Shown here piece by piece: positions 37,287 through 45,776 of a DNA stretch of 64,000 nucleotides (within the stretch, counting starts at the first letter, position 1; each line of letters opens with the position of its first letter). The position numbers and the translations under genes were made by a program. Source of the DNA: Streptomyces sp. CG 926 (lineage in GTDB: Bacteria; Actinomycetota; Actinomycetes; Streptomycetales; Streptomycetaceae); the NCBI RefSeq assembly GCF_003148825.1, contig NZ_QGGZ01000014.1:150980-214979 (forward strand), in the 5' to 3' direction. The notes under the pieces are model-generated. The model was not told the origin of the DNA. It made no database searches and worked only from the letters and a program-made list of their open reading frames with translations.

Positions 37287-39433
37287 GGGCCCTCGGTGCG
37301 CAGCAGCAGGAGGGCGATGTCGTCGGGGCGGGGGCCGTCGCGGTGGGCGTGCTCGATGAGTTCGTCCGCCAGCTCACCGAGCGGGTGGCGCTCCGGGGCG
37401 TCGCCGATGAGGCTCTCGACGGCGCCGATGGCGTCCTCGATGTCCCGGTCGGGGGCTTCGACGAGCCCGTCGGTGTAGAGGGCGAGGAGGCTTCCGGGGC
37501 TGAAGGGGATCTCGACGGCCGTGTACGTGGCCCCGGGTTCGATGCCCAGCAGGAGTCCGGTCGGCAGGTCCAGCATCTCGGTCGCCCCACCGGGGTGGCG
37601 CAACAGGGGCGGCGGGTGGCCCGCGGAGGCGACGCGGAGGGTATGGCCGGCGAGGTCGATGTGGGCGTAGAGGCAGCTGGTGAACAGCCCGGGTTCCAGG
37701 TCGGTGACGAGCCGGTTGGTGCGCGCGAGGACTTCTTCCGGGGGTGCCCCGGCGCCCGCGTGGACGGCGGTGCGGACCTGGCCCATCAGGGCGGCGGCGT
37801 TCACGTTGTGGCCTTGGACGTCGCCGATGGCAGCCGCGACGGTGGTGTCGTCGATGCGGATGAGGTCGTAGAAGTCGCCACCGATCTCCAGGCCGTACGC
37901 GGCGGGGAGGTAGCGGGCGGCCACGTCGAGGCCGGGGACGCGGGGCAGGGTGTGGGGCAGGAGGCCGGTCTGCAGGCTGCGGGCGAGCTGGTGGGTGGCG
38001 TCGTAGAGGCGGGCGCGGTCCAGGGCCTGCGCGATGAGCCCGGCGATCGAGGTCAGGACGGCGCGCTCGCCCGGGGCGAAGACGCGGGGGTGTCCGTAGG
38101 CGAGGACGAGGGAGCCGATGGGGCGGTTGGAGGCGATCAGGGGCAGGAACGCCCAGGCGGCCATGCCGTCCTCGATCACCGCGTCGGGGTGGGCGGCCAG
38201 GAGCTCGCCCGCGTCGCCGAAGAACAACGGGGTCGCGGTGTGCAGGATGTGAGTGATGGCGGTGTCGGCCGAGACGGGGGTGCCGTCGAGCTCCGCCAGG
38301 TGTTCGGCGGAGTATCCGCGGTGGCCGACGATCCGTACCCGCCCGTCCTGCTCCGCGAGCAGCGCCAGGGCGTGGGCTCCCAGTGACGGAACGATCTGGT
38401 CCGCGGCCTTCTCCACGACGTCCTGCGCGTGGGCGGCTTCGGTGAGGGTGACGGCGAGCAGCATGAGCGGGTACAGCGCGGTGGCTCGGCTGGGGGCGGG
38501 CTGCTCGGGGCCGGCCGGTGGGACAGGGACCGCTACGGAGGGCCGGCCGCTCACCGTGGTGATGCGGACGCTGATGCCGGTGTTGTCCGGGTACAGGTCG
38601 AAGCACACGCGCTGTCCGGTGGGGCGTTCCGCGATGAAGCTGCGGGTCAGTCGGCTCATCACGGTGGCCCGGTAGTGGTTCTCGATGGCGGGGGTGTCCA
38701 TCCAGGGGAGGGCCTCCCAGGGCAAGGCTCCGAGCAGGTCGGATACGGGTGCGCCGAGCAGGTCGGCCGCCTCCGGGGTGATGAAGGTGATGGTGCCGTT
38801 CAGGTCGAGCGCGCAGTTGCCACCGGGCAGGCGCCGGACGAAGGCCATCGTGGCCGCCGCCTCGGCCGGGCCCGGTGTGGGTGCCGGGAGCGGCCGCAGG
38901 ACGACCGGATACGGGCTCGGGCGCATCGGCCGGCCGGCGGCGGCGGCGCGCAGCAGGATGGTCGTCAGGAGGCTACGGGCCGCTTCCAGGGCCTTGCCTT
39001 CCTTCTCGTCGAGGTCGGGCCCGTGCGAGCCCGGCCACAGGAACAGCAGACCGGCTCCGGTGGGCTCGTGTGCCCGATCGTCGGCTTCGGCCGTGAGGGG
39101 GACGGCGGCGAGCGCGAAGTCGTACGGGAGGACGAGCCCGAGGCGCGGATAGCGGCGGGCCGTGTCCTCCTGACCGCCGAGCCAGACGAGCCGGCCCTCA
39201 CGGACCGCGTCGGCCACCGGGATGGGGTCGTCCAGACCCACCCGCGACCAGGGGGCGGCGAACTCGCGGGAGAGTCCGGAGGTCAGGGTCAGGTGCAGGA
39301 CACGGCGGGTGGGGTCGGGGTCGGGCAGGTAGAGCATGCCGATGGACGCTCCCGCGTCCGCACAGGCCCCGACCAGTGCCTCTCTCAGCGCACGCCGGTC
39401 GGCCTGCTGATCACGCCCCGGTACGTTTCGCAC
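37283..39433 (-). CDS. SpoIIE-type protein phosphatase with GAF and PAS domains
   Basis: The 716-residue product (GTG at 39433, GGAGAG upstream) has an N-terminal GAF-like region (about 15-190), a PAS domain (about 220-330; NCALDLNGTITFITPEAADLLGAP), a second GAF (about 350-480) and a C-terminal PP2C phosphatase domain of the RsbU/SpoIIE type (LEIGGDFYDLIRIDDTTVAAAIGDVQGHNVNAAALM, then YTDGLVEAPD and RPDDIALLLL). Such phosphatases dephosphorylate STAS antagonists and thus release SigB-type sigma factors. Its partners may be in the module at 4-7 kb. Its stop overlaps the SUKH gene by two bases. Confidence 0.92.
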   Translation of the reverse strand: MRNVPGRDQQADRRALREALVGACADAGASIGMLYLPDPDPTRRVLHLTLTSGLSREFAAPWSRVGLDDPIPVADAVREGRLVWLGGQEDTARRYPRLGLVLPYDFALAAVPLTAEADDRAHEPTGAGLLFLWPGSHGPDLDEKEGKALEAARSLLTTILLRAAAAGRPMRPSPYPVVLRPLPAPTPGPAEAAATMAFVRRLPGGNCALDLNGTITFITPEAADLLGAPVSDLLGALPWEALPWMDTPAIENHYRATVMSRLTRSFIAERPTGQRVCFDLYPDNTGISVRITTVSGRPSVAVPVPPAGPEQPAPSRATALYPLMLLAVTLTEAAHAQDVVEKAADQIVPSLGAHALALLAEQDGRVRIVGHRGYSAEHLAELDGTPVSADTAITHILHTATPLFFGDAGELLAAHPDAVIEDGMAAWAFLPLIASNRPIGSLVLAYGHPRVFAPGERAVLTSIAGLIAQALDRARLYDATHQLARSLQTGLLPHTLPRVPGLDVAARYLPAAYGLEIGGDFYDLIRIDDTTVAAAIGDVQGHNVNAAALMGQVRTAVHAGAGAPPEEVLARTNRLVTDLEPGLFTSCLYAHIDLAGHTLRVASAGHPPPLLRHPGGATEMLDLPTGLLLGIEPGATYTAVEIPFSPGSLLALYTDGLVEAPDRDIEDAIGAVESLIGDAPERHPLGELADELIEHAHRDGPRPDDIALLLLRTEGP

Positions 39434-39622
39434 CTGACCATGGTCTCTCCATATGCCGCCTCCCGTCGGCACCCGACCGTCCCGGCGAGCCCGTACGCCC
39501 CCTACGCCTCCGTACGCACCGGCACGCACCGGCACGCACCGGCACGGGACAGTACGGGCCCGTACCTCCGCCTCCCCGCCGGTACGGGCTCGGGCGCGCC
39601 TCTGGTGGCCCCGCTCAGCGCT

Positions 39623-39982
39623 TCAGGACGGACCCTCGGGCGCGAGGTCGGGATGCTCCCCCAGCAGACCGGGCGGCGCCGCCTGACGCCAGGAGTCGAC
39701 GACGATGGCCCGGAGCTCGTCGGTGTCGTCGAGGGCCGAGAGGCGCGCCCTCACCCAGGCGAAGGACGCCTCGTGGTCGGCGACCCAGAACTTCTCGGGC
39801 TCGGCTCGGACCAGCTCGTCGCGTTCCTCCTTCGGGCAGCGGACGGCCAGCGACGTCTCGTCGTCGGGCAGGGTCAGGAACATCTTCCCGGCGACCCGGA
39901 AGGTGGGCATGGCCCAGGCTTCCTTCTCGGTCGTCTCCGGGAGGGCGAGGGCGATTTCACGGACTTCGTCGGGCGTGCACAC
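39623..39982 (-). CDS. MmcQ/YjbR-family protein
   Basis: From a GTG at 39982 the 119-residue product matches the MmcQ/YjbR double-wing fold: MCTPDEVREIALALPETTEKEAWAMPTFRVAGKMFLTL, then PKEERDELVRAEPEKFWVADH and WVRARLSALDDTDELRAIVVDSWRQAAP. These are small DNA-binding-like proteins of unknown role. CAGGG just before the GTG is a weak ribosome site. It is separate from the phosphatase gene upstream in the window. Confidence 0.87.
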   Translation of the reverse strand: MCTPDEVREIALALPETTEKEAWAMPTFRVAGKMFLTLPDDETSLAVRCPKEERDELVRAEPEKFWVADHEASFAWVRARLSALDDTDELRAIVVDSWRQAAPPGLLGEHPDLAPEGPS

Positions 39983-40086
39983 ACCCTGACCGTACGACAG
40001 GCCACCGACATCGGGACTCCGCCCGGACGCGCGCACCGCGCGGGCGTAGGCTTCGATCGGCACGGACGCAGCGGGGGGCGGGGTAC

Positions 40087-42234
40087 ATGACGGCGGAGCA
40101 AGCACAGCGGTGGGGTTCGACCCTTGATTCGGTCGTGGTGTACGCGCAGGGCGCGCTCTGCCGCCGACTGGTCCGGGGCAGCATGCCGGCGGACGGGCGG
40201 GTGCGCGTGACGGGACTGCCCCGTTCGCTGGACCCGGGCTCGCTGCGGGCGAGTGTGCTGGGCGCGCCCGGGGTGCGGGTGACCGAGGCCCGGGTGGAGG
40301 TCGAGGCCGAGCCGCGCGGCGCCGGCGCACCCGACACACTGCGGCGCGAGGTCGAACGTCTGCACGACGAGCACGCGGCTGCGCAGGGCCGCCGGGATCG
40401 GCAACGAGTGCTGATCGAGGAGGTCAGGGCCGTGCGGCCGGTGGCCCCGGCCCCTGACCCGGAGGCCCCGCACCGTCGCACCGCGGTGGACGCGTGGTTG
40501 GAGCTCGCCGACTTCACGGAAACCCGGCTGACCGGGTTGCACGCCCGCCTCGTCGAGCTGGAGGACGCACTGCGTCTCGTCGAGCACGAGCTCGGCGTCG
40601 CCGCGGACCGGCTCGCCCGCGCTTCCACGGACGCTCCGCCTGCGCATGTGCGGACCACGGTCTCGGCGCTCCTGACCCTGGACACCACCGGGGTCGCGGA
40701 GGGTGACGGGACGGGCGACGGGGAAGGCGACCGGGAGGTCGAGCTGGAGTTGGAGTACGGGGTTCCGGGCGCCGTCTGGGTTCCGACCTACCGGCTCACG
40801 CACCGTCAGGGCGAGGGCGACGGCCGTCTGGTGCTGCGCGCCTCGGTCGCCCAGCGGACCGGCGAGGACTGGACCGGTGTGCGCATCGCCCTGGCCACCG
40901 CCGACCTGCGGCGCCGCACGGACCTGCCGAAGCTGCGTTCGGTCCGGATCGGCCGCCGGCAGCCCGCCCCCGCGCCGTCCGGCTGGCGCGAGCCCCCGGC
41001 GGGTCTCGCCGACCTGTTCGCCGGCTACGAGGCGGCCGGCTCCCGCCGCCCGACCCCGACCGTCGTACCTCCGGCCCTCAGGGTCGGCTCCGCGCCCGGC
41101 CCCGTACCGCCGCCCCTGCCCCCGCCGCCGCCACCCGCCCCGGCCGCCGCCGCCGCGCCCGCACCGCAGGGTTACGGCGCGCTCCCGGTGCCCGGCGGCG
41201 TGTACGGCGCCGCCCCGGACGGCATCGGCGGCGCGCTGCCCTCCTTCGCGCAGCCGGCCCGCCCGCGGGCGGCAGGCGGACCGCGGGGCGGCGGCATGGG
41301 CTTCGGCGGGGCCCCCGCTCCCGCAGCCCCCGCGGCTCCCGGTCGGGCCGCTCCCCCGGCCCCCGCGTCGGCTCCGGCGCCGGAACCGGTGGCTGGTCCG
41401 CCCCGGCCGAGCGGCGCCGAGCTCGACTACGCCGCGCTCGTCCTGTGCGGCCCCGACGAGCACGGCGGTCGTAGGGGCCGGTTGTTCGCCGACTCCCCCG
41501 CCGACCCGGTGGCGGCCGAACACCGTCGCCGCGCCGAGGCGGTGGGCGGGCTGCCGCTGCCCGGGCACGCCGTCTGGCCCCGCGAGTCGGCGGGGTCCTT
41601 CGACCACCGCTTCGACGCCGCCGCCCGCGCCGACATTCCGTCGGACGGCACCTGGCACACCGTCACCGTCGGGGAGATCCCGGTCGGTCTGCGCACCGAG
41701 TACGTCTGTGTGCCGTCCGTGGAGCAGACCGTGTACGCGACGCTGGTGCTCTCCAACGCCACCGACCAGGCCCTGCTGGCCGGCCCGGTGGAGGTCACCG
41801 TCGACGAGGACTTCCTGTTGACCGCCGCGCTGCCCACGCTCGCCCCCGGCGGAGTCCGCCGGGTGGGGCTCGGGCCCGCCGAGGGGGTCCGGGTCACGCG
41901 TCGTACGAACCTGCGCGAGTCGACCTCGGGCCTGCGCAACAACACCACCGTGCTCGACCACCAGGTCCACGTGGAACTGGCCAACCGGCTCGCCGGGCCG
42001 GTCACCGTCGAGGTCCACGAGCGGGTGCCCGTGACCTCCGATCCCGACGTGCGGATCGAGGAACGCGCCGACTGGACGACGCCGGAGGACGGTGCCGGGC
42101 CGGAACACCACGCCCCGGGCACCCGCGTCTGGCGGGTGGAGCTGCCCGCCGGGGGGACCACCGCCTTCGACGGCGGCTACGAGATCCGTATCCCGGCCGG
42201 CAAGGCCGTGGTCGGCGGAAACCGCAGGAGCTGA
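40087..42234 (+). CDS. DUF4139 (mucoidy inhibitor MuiA-like) protein A
   Basis: The 715-residue product has a DUF4140-like N-terminus (SVVVYAQGALCRRLVRGSMPADGRVRVTGLPRSL), a coiled coil (about 90-170), a strand-rich DUF4139 region starting GAVWVPTYRLTHRQGEGDGRLVLRASVAQRTGEDWTGVRI, and a Pro/Ala/Gly-rich insert (about 330-430) not found in the second copy. The C-terminal half again shows GLRTEYVCVPSVEQTVYATLVL. MuiA-like proteins are structural, strand-rich and of unknown function. The next gene encodes a shorter version eight bases later, so the pair is one operon. Confidence 0.87.
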   Translation: MTAEQAQRWGSTLDSVVVYAQGALCRRLVRGSMPADGRVRVTGLPRSLDPGSLRASVLGAPGVRVTEARVEVEAEPRGAGAPDTLRREVERLHDEHAAAQGRRDRQRVLIEEVRAVRPVAPAPDPEAPHRRTAVDAWLELADFTETRLTGLHARLVELEDALRLVEHELGVAADRLARASTDAPPAHVRTTVSALLTLDTTGVAEGDGTGDGEGDREVELELEYGVPGAVWVPTYRLTHRQGEGDGRLVLRASVAQRTGEDWTGVRIALATADLRRRTDLPKLRSVRIGRRQPAPAPSGWREPPAGLADLFAGYEAAGSRRPTPTVVPPALRVGSAPGPVPPPLPPPPPPAPAAAAAPAPQGYGALPVPGGVYGAAPDGIGGALPSFAQPARPRAAGGPRGGGMGFGGAPAPAAPAAPGRAAPPAPASAPAPEPVAGPPRPSGAELDYAALVLCGPDEHGGRRGRLFADSPADPVAAEHRRRAEAVGGLPLPGHAVWPRESAGSFDHRFDAAARADIPSDGTWHTVTVGEIPVGLRTEYVCVPSVEQTVYATLVLSNATDQALLAGPVEVTVDEDFLLTAALPTLAPGGVRRVGLGPAEGVRVTRRTNLRESTSGLRNNTTVLDHQVHVELANRLAGPVTVEVHERVPVTSDPDVRIEERADWTTPEDGAGPEHHAPGTRVWRVELPAGGTTAFDGGYEIRIPAGKAVVGGNRRS

Positions 42235-42242
42235 CGCCCACC

Positions 42243-43814
42243 ATGTCCATGCCCAAGGCCCCGAAGCCGATCGCCCTGCCCGTCACCGCCGTCACCTGTC
42301 TGGAGGACCGCGCCCACATCGAGCGCTCCGCCGAACTCGACCTGGCGGAGGGGGTCCAGCGACTGCGGCTCGGTCCGGTCAGCGCGCTGGCCGTCGACCG
42401 CACCCTGCACGCCGAGCTGGCCGCCGAACACCGGACCACCGTGCTCGACGTACGCATCGTCCGTAGCTGGGAACCGCGCGGACCGTTGCCGTCCGCCGAG
42501 GAGGACTCCGCCCTGCGCCGGCGCGTGCACGCCCTCGAGGAGGAGCAACTCGCCCTCGGGCAGCGGCGCGATCGGTTGCACGCCCGGCTCGACCTGCTCG
42601 GCCGGCTCGCCGCCGATCTGCTGCGGGAGATCGGCGAAGGTGCCGGCTCCGGGGAGTCCGACGGGCCCCGCTGGGCGGCCGAGTTGGACCGGGTGGACGG
42701 CGAGCGCGATACGTACGGTGAGCAACTGCGGACCGTGGAGGCCCGCTTGACCGCCCTCGCGGGCGAACTCGGCGAGACCCGCCAGGCCATGGACCACTCG
42801 GAGACCGAGCCGGCCGAGTTGGTCGGCCATATCGAGCTGACCGTGGACAGTGCGGCCGCCGGTCCGGCCCGGCTGCGTCTGAGCCACCTCGTCCCGTGCG
42901 CGCTGTGGCGGCCCGCCTACCGGGCCGTGCTGAACGGGGACGCGCTGACGCTGGAGACGGACGCGATGGTCTGGCAGCGCACCGGCGAGGACTGGTCCGA
43001 CGTACGTCTGACCCTGTCGACGGCCCGGTCGGCGCTGGCCACCGAGCCGCCACGGCTGGGCGAGGACCGCCTGACGCTGGGTGATCGCACGGCGGCGGAG
43101 CGGCGCACGGTCGACGTCGAACTGCGCGAGGAGGAGATCGGGGACCTCGGTCCGGCGGCACAGGTGCTGGGCCTGCCCGGGGTGGACGACGGGGGCGAGG
43201 CGCGGGTGCTGCACTCCCCCGTACCGGTCTCCGTACGCGGGGACGGTCGCGCGCACCGGGTGCCGCTCTCCGCCTTCAGCACGGCCGCGCGCAGCGAGTA
43301 CGCCTGCTCCCCCGAGCTGTCTGGGCTGGTCACCCGGGTGGTGTCGTTCGAGAACCGGTCCGGTCACGCACTGCTGGCCGGACCCGTGGATCTGGTCCGT
43401 GGCAGCGGGTTCGGCGGCCGCGGCACGGTGGAATTCACCGCCCCGGGGGCCCCGGTCGAGCTCGCCTTCGGCAGCTGTGACGACCACCGCGTGGTCCGGT
43501 ACGCCGAGGAGTCCCGTGACTCGGCCGGATTCAGCCAGCGGACGGTGATCACCCGCACGGTCCGGCTGCACCTGTCCCGCTTCTCCGCCCCCGGGGACCA
43601 GGGCGAACGGGTGGTCGTCCTCCGCGAGCGGATCCCGGTCTCGGAGGTCTCGGCGGTGGAGGTGCGCCTACGCAAGGAGGCCTGCTCGCCGGCGCCGGAC
43701 GCGGTCGACTCCGAGGGCATCGCCCGCTGGGACGTGGCGCTCGCACCGGGCGGCCGGCGGACGGTCACCCTGGTCTACGAGTTGTCGGCGAGCGCCAAGG
43801 TCACCGGCCTCTGA
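42243..43814 (+). CDS. DUF4139 (mucoidy inhibitor MuiA-like) protein B
   Basis: The 523-residue product has the same order of parts as protein A without the Pro-rich insert: AVTCLEDRAHIERSAELDLAEGVQRLRLGPVSAL, a coiled coil, and DUF4139 with LVPCALWRPAYRAVLNGDALTLETDAMVWQRTGEDWSDVRL and HALLAGPVDLVRGSGFGGRGTVEF near the C-terminus. It starts eight bases after protein A. The two may form a heteromeric complex, which is an inference from pairing. A bidirectional hairpin follows the stop. Confidence 0.88.
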   Translation: MSMPKAPKPIALPVTAVTCLEDRAHIERSAELDLAEGVQRLRLGPVSALAVDRTLHAELAAEHRTTVLDVRIVRSWEPRGPLPSAEEDSALRRRVHALEEEQLALGQRRDRLHARLDLLGRLAADLLREIGEGAGSGESDGPRWAAELDRVDGERDTYGEQLRTVEARLTALAGELGETRQAMDHSETEPAELVGHIELTVDSAAAGPARLRLSHLVPCALWRPAYRAVLNGDALTLETDAMVWQRTGEDWSDVRLTLSTARSALATEPPRLGEDRLTLGDRTAAERRTVDVELREEEIGDLGPAAQVLGLPGVDDGGEARVLHSPVPVSVRGDGRAHRVPLSAFSTAARSEYACSPELSGLVTRVVSFENRSGHALLAGPVDLVRGSGFGGRGTVEFTAPGAPVELAFGSCDDHRVVRYAEESRDSAGFSQRTVITRTVRLHLSRFSAPGDQGERVVVLRERIPVSEVSAVEVRLRKEACSPAPDAVDSEGIARWDVALAPGGRRTVTLVYELSASAKVTGL

Positions 43815-43828
43815 GGCGGCTTCATCGA

Positions 43829-43855
43829 TGGGCCGACCGTCAGGCGGTCGGCCCA
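43829..43855. terminator. Bidirectional hairpin between convergent genes
   Basis: TGGGCCGACCG pairs perfectly with CGGTCGGCCCA across TCAGG. It lies after the DUF4139 gene and overlaps the last codons of the reverse TetR gene. It can end transcription from both sides. Confidence 0.8.
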
Positions 43856-44550
43856 CCGGTGAGGGCGTCCACCTCCGCCTGGAAGAACAGGGCCGGGTCC
43901 AGGCCCATGCCGGTGAAGTGGCCCGCCAGTTCCAGGGACAGGACCCCGTGCAGCCGACTCCAGAAGGCCAGGGCCTGCCGTAGCGCGGCCGGCGGGGCGT
44001 CCGGGTGGCTGTCGGCCCAAGCGCGGTGGGTGGCCAGGTGATCCTCGAAGGCGTGCGGCCCCTCGGCCGGGGCGGCGGAGCAGGCGTCCAGCAGGACGGA
44101 CATCAGTTCCGAGGCGATCGCGGTGATGTCCGGCGGCGCGTGGTAACCGGGCACCGGGGTGCCGTAGATGAGGAAGTAGCGGTGCGGGTCCGCCAGGGCC
44201 CAGCGGCGCAGCACATGGGCCAGGCCGGCGAGGTCCGGTCCGCCCACGCCCGCCTCGTCGCCGTCGCCGCGGCCGGAGGAGGATGAATCGGCGGTGGCGG
44301 CCGCAGCGGCGGCGATGAAGGCGTCGGCGAGACCGCGGTAGGCCTCGCGGATGAGCTCGGTGATCAGCTCGTCACGGTTGGCGAAGTACCGGTACAGCGC
44401 CGGTCCGCTCATGCCCATCTGCTTGGCGATCGCGTTGAGGGAGAGCGCCGAGGCGCCGGAGCCCGCGATCTGCTGCCAGGCCTTCTCCTTGACCTCCTCG
44501 CGCACCTGCTCCCGGTACCGCTCCCGGGGGGTCTTCGTACCGCCCACCAT
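43840..44550 (-). CDS. TetR/AcrR-family regulator
   Basis: The 236-residue product, from the ATG at 44550 (GGGAGG upstream), has the TetR helix-turn-helix (AWQQIAGSGASALSLNAIAKQMGMSGPALYRYFANRDELITELI) and a ligand-binding domain of the TetR_C type (HVLRRWALADPHRYFLIYGTPVPGYHAPPD with EDHLATHRAWADSH and LAFWSRLHGVLSLELAGHF). It is divergent from the quinone-oxidoreductase-like gene at 44725, and its operator is probably between them. Confidence 0.92.
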   Translation of the reverse strand: MVGGTKTPRERYREQVREEVKEKAWQQIAGSGASALSLNAIAKQMGMSGPALYRYFANRDELITELIREAYRGLADAFIAAAAAATADSSSSGRGDGDEAGVGGPDLAGLAHVLRRWALADPHRYFLIYGTPVPGYHAPPDITAIASELMSVLLDACSAAPAEGPHAFEDHLATHRAWADSHPDAPPAALRQALAFWSRLHGVLSLELAGHFTGMGLDPALFFQAEVDALTGGPTA

Positions 44551-44645
44551 GCCCGCCTCCCTCTCGCACCGCTCGCTCTTGCTCACCAGATGAGTTAGAG
44601 GCTATCACCATCGGCACACCTACTCGCGATTCAAGAAGTCATCTC

Positions 44646-44692
44646 TTGACACGAGGGGGATCGCCCTTCATTCTCGTTACAGGTTCTAACGA
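44646..44692 (+). promoter_or_regulatory. Promoter with overlapping inverted repeat before the oxidoreductase
   Basis: TTGACA (44646-44651) is followed after 17 bases by CATTCT (44669-44674), a plausible -35/-10 pair. Overlapping the -10 and beyond, TCGTTA and TAACGA form an inverted repeat with a seven-base spacer (44674-44692). The symmetric site fits a TetR operator; binding is inferred. Confidence 0.6.
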
Positions 44693-44724
44693 ACGCGAGA
44701 AGCAGAAACTCAATGGAGGTCATG

Positions 44725-45759
44725 ATGACGAACACCGTCGAGCGGGTCGAGGTCGTTCTGCCGGGCAAGGTCGAGCCGGAGGGCCTGCAGTTCCACCGCG
44801 GTCCCGTCCCGGTACCGGCGGCCGGCCAAGTGGTCGTCGCCATGGAGGCCACGGGCGTGTCCTTCGCCGAGCAGCAGATGCGGCGCGGCCGGTACTACGA
44901 CCAGCCGCCGTTCCCCTTCGTCCCCGGATACGACCTGGTCGGCACGGTGTCGGCCGTGGGTGCGGGCGTCAGCACCGCGCTGCTCGGCCGGCGGGTCGCC
45001 GCCCTCACGAAGACCGGAGGCTGGGCGAGCCACGTCGCGCTCACCGCGGCCGACGTGGTGGAGGTACCCGACGGCGTCAGCGCGGTGGACGCGGAGACCG
45101 CCGTCGTCAACGGCATCACCGCCTGGCAGATGCTCCACCGCAAGGCCCGGGTGCGCGCCGGTCAGACCGTCCTCGTCCACGGCGCCAACGGCGGCGTCGG
45201 CTCGATCCTGGTCCAGCTGGCGCTGGCCGCGGGCGCCCGGGTGATCGGCACGGCCTCCACCCGCCACCACGACGCGCTCCGCGCTCTCGGGGTCACCCCC
45301 ATCGACTACCGGTCCGGCAATGTCCCGGCCCATGTACGGGTCCTCGCGCCCGGCGGCGTGGACGCGGTGTTCGATCACGTCGGCGGCGACGGCATCCTCG
45401 AATCCTGGCGGCTGCTGGCCCCCGGCGGCACGCTCGTCTCGTACGGCAGCGCCGCCACCCGCGACGACGAGGGCTCCGGCTCGTGGCCGGTGCTCAAGCT
45501 GCTGGGCCGGGTGTGGGTGTGGAACGCGCTGCCCAACGGCCGCCGCGCGTACTTCTTCAACGTGTGGGCCGGCCGCGCCTACGCCAAGGGCCGTTTCCGG
45601 GCCCGCCTGCGCTCCGACCTCACCCAGGTGTTCACGGCCCTGCAGCACGGTGAGATCACCGCCCAGGTGGCGGCCCGGATCCCGCTGGCCCGCGCCGCCG
45701 AGGCGATGCGCCTGGCCGAGTCGGGCACGGTCGCCGGGAAGGTCGTCCTCGTCCCGTGA
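44725..45759 (+). CDS. Medium-chain dehydrogenase/reductase, quinone oxidoreductase-like
   Basis: GGAGG lies five bases before the ATG at 44725; further ATGs at 44713 and 44722 are weaker. The 344-residue product has the MDR catalytic domain (FPFVPGYDLVGTVSAVG) and Rossmann fold (VLVHGANGGVGSILVQLALAAGARVIGTAS), with C-terminal VAARIPLARAAEAMRLAES and GKVVLVP. No zinc-binding Cys cluster is seen, so it is of the zinc-independent quinone-oxidoreductase type and uses NAD(P)H. Control by the divergent TetR protein is likely. The substrate is unknown. Confidence 0.9.
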   Translation: MTNTVERVEVVLPGKVEPEGLQFHRGPVPVPAAGQVVVAMEATGVSFAEQQMRRGRYYDQPPFPFVPGYDLVGTVSAVGAGVSTALLGRRVAALTKTGGWASHVALTAADVVEVPDGVSAVDAETAVVNGITAWQMLHRKARVRAGQTVLVHGANGGVGSILVQLALAAGARVIGTASTRHHDALRALGVTPIDYRSGNVPAHVRVLAPGGVDAVFDHVGGDGILESWRLLAPGGTLVSYGSAATRDDEGSGSWPVLKLLGRVWVWNALPNGRRAYFFNVWAGRAYAKGRFRARLRSDLTQVFTALQHGEITAQVAARIPLARAAEAMRLAESGTVAGKVVLVP

Positions 45760-45776
45760 CCCGCGCGCGGGGCACG

